From: CAYVTV01 sp964526475
GTDB taxonomy: Bacteria; Bacteroidota; Bacteroidia; Bacteroidales; GCA-2748055
Direction of reading: 5' to 3'
Assembly: GCA_964526475.1 (NCBI GenBank)
Contig: CAZGKF010000004.1
Location: 1-64,000 of the forward strand
Length of the DNA: 64,000 nucleotides
Positions 46,549 through 54,074 of the stretch are shown here, piece after piece. The position numbers and the translations under genes are program-made. Below the pieces are notes generated by a model that was not told the DNA's origin, searched no databases, and saw only the letters and a list, made by a program, of their open reading frames with translations. How positions within the stretch are numbered: position 1 is the first letter of the stretch; each line of letters starts with the position of its first letter.

Positions 46549-46578
46549 ACGCTGTCAGGTCCAAGGACGCTGACAGGT
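46549..46578. repeat. Imperfect inverted repeat with CTGTCAG core
   Basis: The arms (46549-46562 and 46565-46578) share AC, CTGTCAG and GTCC in complementary order, with one compensating bulge base on each side and a 2-base loop, followed by TTT. It is the third hairpin in the gap between the convergent glmS and rfbB genes and could serve as a terminator for either. Confidence 0.45.
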
Positions 46579-46733
46579 TTTGCTCTTCGAAGTTTTAAGG
46601 TAGGAGAGTTGCAAACTGCTGATAAAGTTGACTCATTCTAAAATAGTTACTATTTAATTTTCTGATATTGGAACTACCATTAAAAAAAATGGTAAACCGC
46701 CTGAAACTTCCCGTAAAAAACCACACAAGCAGA

Positions 46734-47786
46734 TTACCTTTTCAGGTATTGTTCTTCATAATATTTCTGATAATCACCGGTAATAACATTTCTCATCCAG
46801 TTATCATTACTCAGGTACCAGTCTGCTGTTTTCTCCAACCCGGAATTAAAATCATGAAATGGAACCCACTTAAGTTCCTTATTAATTTTTGAAGAATCTA
46901 TCGCATATCTATGATCGTGACCTGCCCTGTCCTTAACATAAGTAATCAACTTTTCAGATGTTCCGGCAGCACGTTTTAGTTTTAAATCCATGATACGGCA
47001 TAACTTAATGACGAGGTCAATATTTTTCCACTCATTGTTACCGCCAATATTATAGGTTTCACCTATCATGCCCTGATGAAAAACAATATCGATAGCTTCA
47101 GCATGATCTCCCACATAAATCCAGTCTCGTACATTATCCCCTTTTCCATACACCGGAACAGGGATATTGTTTTTTATATTATTGATAGTCAGAGGAATCA
47201 ATTTCTCCGGAAACTGGTTAGGTCCGTAATTATTACTACAGTTTGATAGTACTACAGGTAATCCATAGGTATTATGATATGCCCGCACAAAATGGTCACT
47301 ACTTGCTTTTGAAGCTGAATAAGGACTTTTGGGAGAATAAGGAGTCTCTTCCGTGAAAAACCCTTCTTTACCCAGGCTACCGTAAACTTCATCTGTGGAA
47401 ATATGATAGAACAATTTCCCGGAAAAACTTTCTTTCCATAATTCTCTGGCTGCATTAAGAAGATTAACTGTTCCTATAACATTAGTAAAAACGAATTCGT
47501 CAGGACTTGAAATTGAACGGTCAACATGCGACTCTGCTGCAAGATGTATGATCCCCTGAAATGGGAATTTTTTAAAAACATTTTCAATAAGTTTCCTGTC
47601 TGTAATATCTCCTTTGATAAAAGTATAATTTTTCATTTCTTCCACATCTCTCAGGTTCTCAAGATTTCCCGCATAGCTAAGCTTATCGAGATTTATCACA
47701 TGGTAACCGGAATATTTTTTAACAAAAAGCCTGACAACATGTGATCCTATAAATCCTGCTCCTCCGGTTATAAGAATATATTTCAT
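46734..47786 (-). CDS. rfbB: dTDP-glucose 4,6-dehydratase
   Basis: Converts dTDP-glucose to dTDP-4-keto-6-deoxyglucose, the branch point for rhamnose and other deoxysugars. 350 residues from the ATG at 47786; a longer frame to 47918 would run into galE and precedes the Rossmann motif with unrelated sequence. Motifs: TGGAGFIGSHVV at the N-terminus, STDEVYGSLG, YSASK catalytic pair near 150, and RDWIYVGDHAEAI. Begins 4 bp after galE. No rfbA, rfbC or rfbD nearby. Confidence 0.95.
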   Translation of the reverse strand: MKYILITGGAGFIGSHVVRLFVKKYSGYHVINLDKLSYAGNLENLRDVEEMKNYTFIKGDITDRKLIENVFKKFPFQGIIHLAAESHVDRSISSPDEFVFTNVIGTVNLLNAARELWKESFSGKLFYHISTDEVYGSLGKEGFFTEETPYSPKSPYSASKASSDHFVRAYHNTYGLPVVLSNCSNNYGPNQFPEKLIPLTINNIKNNIPVPVYGKGDNVRDWIYVGDHAEAIDIVFHQGMIGETYNIGGNNEWKNIDLVIKLCRIMDLKLKRAAGTSEKLITYVKDRAGHDHRYAIDSSKINKELKWVPFHDFNSGLEKTADWYLSNDNWMRNVITGDYQKYYEEQYLKR

Positions 47787-47790
47787 TTGT

Positions 47791-48828
47791 TTAATTTTTT
47801 GCCATTGTTGAACGATAATATTTTTCCCAGTTCCAGGCTGAAAGTAAGGTCTCCTCCATACCGGTTTCAGCTTTCCAGCCCAGTTCCTTATTTGCATATT
47901 CAGTACTGGCATATACACATTCTATATCCCCTTCTCTTCTTCCTGTTACAGTATATTTTACCTTTTGTCCGGTGGATTTCTCAAAAGCACGGATAACCTC
48001 GAACACAGAGAATCCCTTCCCTGTTCCAAGATTAAAAACCTCAAAAGGTTTTTTACTTTTCTTATCCTTAAGTCTCTTAATTGCCACAATATGTGCTTTC
48101 GAGAGATCTACAACATTGATGTAATCGCGTATTGCGCTGCCATCAGGCGTATTGTAATCCTCCCCAAATACTTTCAGCTTATCCTGCAATCCATAAGCAG
48201 TCTGTGTAATAAACGGAACAAGGTTATTAGGAACACCTATAGGCAGTTCTCCTATCAGAGCAGTTTTATGTGCACCGATGGGATTAAAATATCTCAATGA
48301 TACTATTCTGAGAAAGTTATTTACAAATTGTGTCTCCTGCAATATTTCCTCTGAAATCTGCTTTGTATTACCATAAGGTGAATTAGCTTTTTTAAAAGGA
48401 GCCCTTTCAGTAACCGGAAGTTCATCAGGTTCCCCGTAAACAGTACATGAAGAACTGAAAACAAAATCGGTAATTTCTTTTCTTATCATATTCTCAAGCA
48501 GATTTATGAGGGAAAAGATGTTATTATAATAATATTTCAATGGAAAATGTACTGATTCTCCCACAGCTTTTAATGCAGCAAAATGAATTATGGAGGATAT
48601 CCCGGAGTATTTGTCAAAAATATAATTAACTTTTTCCTTCCCGGTAAGATCCACACATTCAAATAATGGCCGTTTCCCTGTGATCTTCTCAATCCCATCC
48701 AGAACTCCGATATTTGAATTGGAAAGATTATCTACAACAAGTACTTCCGAGCCTTCCTGCAGAAGTTCCACCACAGTGTGCGATCCGATGTATCCGGTGC
48801 CGCCGGTAACAAGAATTAATTCTTTCAT
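47791..48828 (-). CDS. galE: UDP-glucose 4-epimerase
   Basis: Interconverts UDP-glucose/UDP-galactose (and possibly the GlcNAc forms). 345 residues: VTGGTGYIGSHTVVEL at the N-terminus, FAALKAVGESV, SSSCTVYGEPDELPVTE with the catalytic Ser/Thr, YGNTK (Tyr near 150), RYFNPIGAH and VFNLGTGKGFSV. In the nucleotide-sugar operon between the dehydrogenase (19 bp) and rfbB (4 bp). The 4-epimerase may act on an amino-uronic sugar nucleotide here, but this is not shown. Confidence 0.95.
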   Translation of the reverse strand: MKELILVTGGTGYIGSHTVVELLQEGSEVLVVDNLSNSNIGVLDGIEKITGKRPLFECVDLTGKEKVNYIFDKYSGISSIIHFAALKAVGESVHFPLKYYYNNIFSLINLLENMIRKEITDFVFSSSCTVYGEPDELPVTERAPFKKANSPYGNTKQISEEILQETQFVNNFLRIVSLRYFNPIGAHKTALIGELPIGVPNNLVPFITQTAYGLQDKLKVFGEDYNTPDGSAIRDYINVVDLSKAHIVAIKRLKDKKSKKPFEVFNLGTGKGFSVFEVIRAFEKSTGQKVKYTVTGRREGDIECVYASTEYANKELGWKAETGMEETLLSAWNWEKYYRSTMAKN

Positions 48829-48847
48829 AGGTATAGAATATTGAATA

Positions 48848-50137
48848 TTAAAGACTCCAGTATTTCAGTTTATTGATCTTGTTTCTGTAAATCCCTTTCA
48901 AATCTACCATTACAGCGTTTTTATCAGTAATATCATTAAAATAACTATCATCAAGATCAATGTATTCTTTATGTGGTACTGCCAGAATAACAGCATCATA
49001 CGGTGGAGACACAGATTCTGCAAGATCTATTCCGTATTCCTCTTTAACCTCCTCTTTTGAAGCACAGGAATCGATAATATCCACATGAAGTCCAAACTCT
49101 TTCAATTCTCTTATTACATCAATTACTTTTGAGTTACGTATATCGCTTACATTTTCCTTGAAAGTAATTCCCATCACCAGTACTTTTGAGCCCTTCAATA
49201 CTTTTCCCACAGGGATCATTTTCTGCACTATCTGTTTTGCAACATATGCACCCATTTCATCATTTATTCCCCGACCAGCATTTATTATCCTTGCGTGATG
49301 TCCGTACATTGCTGACTTATAGGTAAGATAATATGGATCAACGCCAATACAATGACCTCCGACAAGTCCGGGAAAAAACCTGAGAAAATTCCACTTGGTT
49401 CCAGCAGCTTCAAGTACTTCATAGGTATTTATGTTCATTTTATTGAAGATCATTGAAAGCTCATTCATAAAAGCGATGTTTATATCCCGTTGAGTATTTT
49501 CAATTATTTTAGCTGCCTCTGCTACTTTTATGGAAGATGCCTTATAAACACCGGCATCAATGATATCTCCGTAAACCCTTGCAATTTCTTCAGATGATTC
49601 CCTGTCACATCCTGAAGTTACTTTAATAATTTTTGTAAGTGTATGCTCCCTGTCTCCGGGATTAATCCTTTCCGGAGAAAAGCCAACTTTAAAATCATTT
49701 ATGTAAACTAAGCCTGATCCTCTCTCCAGAAGCGGAACACAATCTTCCTCTGTACAACCCGGATATACAGTTGATTCATAAACAACATAGTCTCCTGCCT
49801 TTAATACCTTAGATACAATTTTTGTTGCACTTAGCAAAGGTTTTAGATCGGGGTTTTTATGCTCATCAACCGGGGTGGGAACGGCAATGATGAAAAATCT
49901 TGCTTCACGAAGATCATCAGGATCAGCAGAAAAAGTAATGTCCCTGTCAAGAAAGTCTTCCCGCTTAAGTTCCTTACTCGGGTCAATATTTTTTTTCATC
50001 ATTTCAACACGCCCCTGATGTATGTCGAATCCTATTACAGAAAACTTTCTGGCAAATTCAAGAGCTATCGGTAATCCTACATATCCAAGCCCGATTACAG
50101 CAAGCTTGTATTCTTTTTCATTAAGTTGCTGATACAT
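48848..50137 (-). CDS. UDP-N-acetylhexosamine 6-dehydrogenase (TviB/WbpO-like)
   Basis: Two-step NAD oxidation of a UDP-HexNAc to its uronic acid. 429 residues: VIGLGYVGLPIALEFARKF near 14, a catalytic-loop VGGHCIGVDPYYLTYKS with the nucleophilic Cys near 265, and a C-terminal UDP-binding domain (KGSKVLVMGITFKENVSDIRNSK). The spelling is nearer TviB/WbpO than WbpA. Paired with the 3-dehydrogenase downstream in the operon (2 bp apart), so the likely substrate is UDP-GlcNAc or UDP-GalNAc. Confidence 0.9.
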   Translation of the reverse strand: MYQQLNEKEYKLAVIGLGYVGLPIALEFARKFSVIGFDIHQGRVEMMKKNIDPSKELKREDFLDRDITFSADPDDLREARFFIIAVPTPVDEHKNPDLKPLLSATKIVSKVLKAGDYVVYESTVYPGCTEEDCVPLLERGSGLVYINDFKVGFSPERINPGDREHTLTKIIKVTSGCDRESSEEIARVYGDIIDAGVYKASSIKVAEAAKIIENTQRDINIAFMNELSMIFNKMNINTYEVLEAAGTKWNFLRFFPGLVGGHCIGVDPYYLTYKSAMYGHHARIINAGRGINDEMGAYVAKQIVQKMIPVGKVLKGSKVLVMGITFKENVSDIRNSKVIDVIRELKEFGLHVDIIDSCASKEEVKEEYGIDLAESVSPPYDAVILAVPHKEYIDLDDSYFNDITDKNAVMVDLKGIYRNKINKLKYWSL

Positions 50138-50139
50138 AA

Positions 50140-51108
50140 CTAAGAAATTATATCTTTAATAAATGGATGATACTCTCCCTTTTTCCCAACAGGAATAGAA
50201 TTCCTTATTGAATAAACGGTTTCGATAGACTTTCTTGAATCTTCCAGACCATATCCATTAACTTTGAGTATTTCTTCATATGTTTTCGTATGGAGTTCAG
50301 TAAACCCGTCCGAAAATTCAATTTCCTGCCCGTCTATAGTAATCGAACGATATGTTCTTTTTTCTTTACTTTTTATATTCTCCGGAATATCATTATAATC
50401 TACACTAAGATACCACCGTATTCTTGCTTTTTCAAGTATTAAATAACCGGCTGCTTTATCGGGTTCAAGAATATGAACTATATTTTCCTTTACCGATCCA
50501 AAAATCCATGTTAACATGTCAAAAAAATGAACTCCAATATTTGTTGCAATCCCTCCTGATTTCTGCACATCTCCTTTCCATGAGAACTGGTACCAGTTTC
50601 CACGACTTGTAATATACGCAAGATCTATATCGAAAATTTTATCTTTGGGAGCCTTCAGGATTTTTTCACGAAGAGAAATAATAACTGGATGGTAGCGTAA
50701 TTGAAGTACATTGTAAACTTTTCTTCCCGTTTCATTCTCCAAATGCTGGAGGGCATCAATATTCCAGGGATTCAGTACCACAGGTTTCTCGCATATTGCA
50801 TCAATATCATTCCGGAGAGCAAAACGAATATGCGAATCGTGCAGATAATTAGGAGAACAAATGCTGACATAATCTAATTTTTTTCCTGATCTTTTTAGCA
50901 TATCTATATGTCTGTCGAAACGTTCAAATTCGACAAAAAAATCAGCTTCAGGAAAATATGAATCAATAAAACCTATACTGTCAAACTTGTCTAAGGCAGC
51001 TATCAGGTTATGGCCAAGGTCTTTAATAGCTTTAATATGTCTGCTTGCTATATAACCGGCTATTCCTATTAATGCAAAACTTTTTACATCCTTATTATCA
51101 GTAACCAT
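50140..51108 (-). CDS. wlbA: Gfo/Idh/MocA oxidoreductase, WlbA/WbpB-like UDP-HexNAcA 3-dehydrogenase
   Basis: Oxidises C3 of UDP-N-acetyl-glucuronic acid to a 3-keto sugar for transamination. 322 residues, a normal length for WlbA/WbpB. N-terminal Rossmann domain (SFALIGIAGYIASRHIKAIKD), ICSPNYLHDSHIR, the EKPVVLNPWNID lysine motif near 100 and LQLRYHPVIISLRE. The TNIGVHFFDMLTWIFG segment fits the family. Seven bp after the acetyltransferase gene. Confidence 0.9.
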   Translation of the reverse strand: MVTDNKDVKSFALIGIAGYIASRHIKAIKDLGHNLIAALDKFDSIGFIDSYFPEADFFVEFERFDRHIDMLKRSGKKLDYVSICSPNYLHDSHIRFALRNDIDAICEKPVVLNPWNIDALQHLENETGRKVYNVLQLRYHPVIISLREKILKAPKDKIFDIDLAYITSRGNWYQFSWKGDVQKSGGIATNIGVHFFDMLTWIFGSVKENIVHILEPDKAAGYLILEKARIRWYLSVDYNDIPENIKSKEKRTYRSITIDGQEIEFSDGFTELHTKTYEEILKVNGYGLEDSRKSIETVYSIRNSIPVGKKGEYHPFIKDIIS

Positions 51109-51115
51109 ATTCAGA

Positions 51116-51697
51116 TTAATTAATTTTTTTAATCAAATTATTTTCTAATTTGTATTTCTCATTACTTTCAGTACAAGTGGCTATCCCAAGAAGGTTGAAG
51201 TCAAGGCGGTGACCATACTCACTTATCCATCCTGCATGTCTTGCCGGATTACCTATAAAAAGAGCATAATCCGGAACATCTTTGGTTACAACAGCACCCG
51301 CTCCGATTAAAGCATAGCTGCCAATTGTATTTCCACATAAAACAGTTGCATTAGCACCAATAGATGCCCCTTTTTTCACAAGGGTCTGTACATACTGATC
51401 ACGGCGGACAACTGCACTCCTCGGGTTAAGGATATTGGTAAATACCATGGAAGGCCCCAGAAAAACATCATCTTCACATATAACCCCGGTATAAATTGAA
51501 ACATTATTCTGAACTTTGACATTATTACCCAGAATTACCCCGGGAGATACAACTACATTTTGTCCAAGATTGCATCTTTCTCCCAGAATGGAACCCTGCA
51601 TGATATGAGAAAAATGCCATATTTTCGTACCATTTCCAATTTTGCAACCATCATCAATAATGGCTGTTTCGTGAGCGAAATAATTTCTTTCAGACAT
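51116..51697 (-). CDS. wlbB: Sugar N-acetyltransferase, hexapeptide-repeat (WlbB/WbpD-like)
   Basis: Acetylates the 3-amino group of a UDP-2-acetamido-3-amino-uronic acid. 193 residues of left-handed beta-helix repeats: DGCKIGNGTKIWHFSHIMQG, RCNLGQNVVVSPGVILGNNV, then ATVLCGNTIGSYALIGAGAVVTKDVPDYAL and NPARHAGW near 150. Match to the WbpD/WlbB family is strong, including the histidine-containing KIWHFSH. Between the aminotransferase (3 bp) and the 3-dehydrogenase (7 bp). Confidence 0.9.
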   Translation of the reverse strand: MSERNYFAHETAIIDDGCKIGNGTKIWHFSHIMQGSILGERCNLGQNVVVSPGVILGNNVKVQNNVSIYTGVICEDDVFLGPSMVFTNILNPRSAVVRRDQYVQTLVKKGASIGANATVLCGNTIGSYALIGAGAVVTKDVPDYALFIGNPARHAGWISEYGHRLDFNLLGIATCTESNEKYKLENNLIKKIN

Positions 51698-51700
51698 ATC

Positions 51701-52828
51701 TCAATTGTAAAATTCAACAATTTTGTTTGTAATATAATTCAACTGTTCTTCATCAAGCTCAGTGTGCATGGGCAAAGAAAGTACCTGGTCGCATAATTCT
51801 TCTGCTACCGGAAAATCTCCTTTCATATATCCCGGATCAATATAGGCATCCTGAAGATGAAGAGGAACAGGATAATAAATCATAGTCGGAACCTTGTTTT
51901 TTTGAAGGAAACTTTTCAGTTCATCCCTTCTGTTGTTTAAAACTTTCAAAGTATACTGATGAAAAATGTGGTTCGACCATGTTACACGTGAAGGAATCCG
52001 GAAACAGGGGTGATTGTTAAGTTTTCTATCATAAAAAGCTGCTGCCTCCTGCCTTGCCGAATTATACTCATCAAGACATTTAATTTTTACATTAAGTATT
52101 GCAGCCTGGATAGTATCGAGCCTGGAATTTACTCCAACACAGCTATATAGATATTTTTCCTTCATGCCGTGATTGACAATGGCTTTAATTTTTTCAGCAA
52201 GCTCCGTATCTTCAGTAAATATGGCTCCGCCGTCTCCCCAGGCACCAAGGTTTTTTGAAGGGAAAAAGGATGTACAGGCAATATTACCCAAGGTGCCCGC
52301 TTTTTTTCTTTCCCCTGAGGGAAAAATAAAATCAGTCCCTAATGACTGTGCTGCGTCTTCAATAATATAAAGGTCATACTTTGATGCAAATTCATTAATT
52401 CTTGCCATATCTGAACACTGACCAAAGAGGTGAACCGGTATAATCGCTTTTACACCTGGTGTAATAACATCATTCAGTTTATCAGCATCTATATTAAAGT
52501 TATCCGGATCAACATCACACATAACCGGTTTCATCCCCAAAAGTTTAATAACCTCAACGGTGGAAACGAATGTGAAAGGGGTGGTAATTATTTCATCACC
52601 AGGTTTAAGATCAAGTGCCATTAAAGCAACCTGCAGTGCATCTGTTCCATTCCCACAAGTGATTACATAAGGAATATCAAGATAACTTCTGAGGGATTCC
52701 TGAAATTGATATACCTGTTCCCCCCTTATGAATGTTGCAGAATCAATTACTTCACCAATGGCATTGTCAATTTCCCGCTTTATTTTATCATACTGACCTG
52801 AGAGGTCAACCATTCTAATTTCCTTCAT
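51701..52828 (-). CDS. wlbC: DegT/DnrJ/EryC1/StrS sugar aminotransferase (WlbC/WbpE-like)
   Basis: PLP enzyme adding an amino group to a keto sugar. 375 residues: MVDLSGQYDKIKREIDNAIG start, GTDALQVALMAL, VHLFGQCSDMARI, EDAAQSLGTDF, and the PLP-lysine motif FFPSKNLGAWGDGGAIF near 190. Closing LSLPMHTELDEEQ is typical. First gene of the six-gene minus-strand operon; with WlbA/WlbB/TviB-like it yields a UDP-2,3-diacetamido-uronic acid. The WbpI-type 2-epimerase that would give the ManNAc form is absent here. Confidence 0.93.
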   Translation of the reverse strand: MKEIRMVDLSGQYDKIKREIDNAIGEVIDSATFIRGEQVYQFQESLRSYLDIPYVITCGNGTDALQVALMALDLKPGDEIITTPFTFVSTVEVIKLLGMKPVMCDVDPDNFNIDADKLNDVITPGVKAIIPVHLFGQCSDMARINEFASKYDLYIIEDAAQSLGTDFIFPSGERKKAGTLGNIACTSFFPSKNLGAWGDGGAIFTEDTELAEKIKAIVNHGMKEKYLYSCVGVNSRLDTIQAAILNVKIKCLDEYNSARQEAAAFYDRKLNNHPCFRIPSRVTWSNHIFHQYTLKVLNNRRDELKSFLQKNKVPTMIYYPVPLHLQDAYIDPGYMKGDFPVAEELCDQVLSLPMHTELDEEQLNYITNKIVEFYN

Positions 52829-52980
52829 GATTCAGAAATAAAACCCTTACGAAGGTAATTATTACCATTGAAAAATAATATATGACAAGAACAATCTTTG
52901 ATGTATTGAACTGTTAATAGTTATTAATGGTATGAGCAGAGTGATAAAAAATAAGTAATAATTCTATTGTTCATTATTTT

Positions 52981-53012
52981 TTTGCAAAGGCTGAAAATCA
53001 ACTCTATATTTG
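52981..53012 (+). promoter_or_regulatory. Consensus Bacteroidota promoter of the HU/SPOR gene
   Basis: TTTG (52981-52984), then 20 bp, then TATATTTG (53005-53012): an exact match to the -33/-7 consensus TTTG-N19-21-TAnnTTTG. A start of transcription 5-8 bp downstream leaves a leader of about 20 bases before the TTG start codon at 53039, which supports that start. Confidence 0.7.
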
Positions 53013-53038
53013 TTTAATTTTGTCAAAAACAATAGGAC

Positions 53039-54073
53039 TTGAAGATATCCGAATATATCAGAGATCTGCTGCTTTTCCACGAAAAGTTGGTATTACCGGG
53101 CCTGGGTGTTTTTCAGATTCAAAGAAAACCTGCTGTTTTTGAAGAACACAGGGTAATCCCTCCCCAATCAGTTATTGTTTTTAATACTGAAATTACTGAC
53201 GATGATAAAGTTCTTTCGTCCCGGATTGCTGAAGCAGAGGAGATTGAGCCTGAACAGGCAACTAAAAAGGTATTTGATTACGTTGAAAAAATCAAATCAG
53301 CTTTCAGCAAAGGGGAACAATTTATTATGGAGGGATTCGGAACCTTATTAATAGATGAAAACAGTAATTATGTTTTCCTAAAAGATGATTATCTCGTTAT
53401 TGATTTTGAAACAACCGGTTTCGAATCTTTTGTACTTGATCCATTTGAAGACGAAATTAAACCGGAAGGGGAAAATATTGAAAAATCAAAGAAAACTGTA
53501 ATTCCCTCCGACGAATATACAGATGAAGAAAAGTACGAAAATGATTTTACTGAAATAAAGAAAAGTAACCAGGGATTTTTGTGGATTTTAAGTGGATCTA
53601 TCGTTGTAATCCTGATTTCTTTTATTATTATTTCACTAACTACTGACATTTTTAATGACTTTGATACGAACCTCTTCAAAACTCAGAAAAGCGAAAATAC
53701 CAGGGAACCTGAATTTATTTTTGGTGGTGAAGATGATTTTGACAGAACGATCGAATCAACTATTGATTCCCTTACAAAACTTGAAAATGCTTTGAGGATC
53801 ACTGAAGATGAGAAAATCCCTGAATCTGCCGTTTCTTCCGTCTACTCTGAATTTCATATTATTTCCGGAAGTTTTTCAGTAATGAGAAATGCAAATGAAA
53901 TGCAAATGGAACTTAACATGAAAGGGTTCCCCAGCGTAGTTTTAAACCTTGGTGATGGGTTTTATCGCGTAAGTGCTATTTCCTTCACTGATAAAGAAAA
54001 AGCATTAACTGAGCTGGAAACTTTCCGAAGAACAACTCCCTATAAATCAGCCTGGGTTTTAGGCCTGAATTAA
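53039..54073 (+). CDS. HU-CCDC81 and SPOR domain membrane protein
   Basis: 344 residues. N-terminal HU-CCDC81 domain (KISEYIRDLLLFHEKLVLPGLGVF; GEQFIMEGFGTLL), a disordered acidic linker, one membrane helix (FLWILSGSIVVILISFIIISL, about 180-200) and a C-terminal SPOR domain (about 271-344: FHIISGSFSVMRNANEM, YRVSAISF) that binds denuded peptidoglycan at division sites. The start is TTG: an in-frame TAG lies two codons upstream, so no upstream start is possible, and the frame begins exactly where homologues start (KISEYI). The HU-like part faces the cytoplasm. Convergent with metG; stops one base apart. Confidence 0.88.
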   Translation: MKISEYIRDLLLFHEKLVLPGLGVFQIQRKPAVFEEHRVIPPQSVIVFNTEITDDDKVLSSRIAEAEEIEPEQATKKVFDYVEKIKSAFSKGEQFIMEGFGTLLIDENSNYVFLKDDYLVIDFETTGFESFVLDPFEDEIKPEGENIEKSKKTVIPSDEYTDEEKYENDFTEIKKSNQGFLWILSGSIVVILISFIIISLTTDIFNDFDTNLFKTQKSENTREPEFIFGGEDDFDRTIESTIDSLTKLENALRITEDEKIPESAVSSVYSEFHIISGSFSVMRNANEMQMELNMKGFPSVVLNLGDGFYRVSAISFTDKEKALTELETFRRTTPYKSAWVLGLN

Positions 54074-54074
54074 T

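Noticed and set aside
47787..47918. N-terminal extension of rfbB
   Set aside because: It overlaps the galE coding end and precedes the conserved GGAGFIG start with unrelated sequence.
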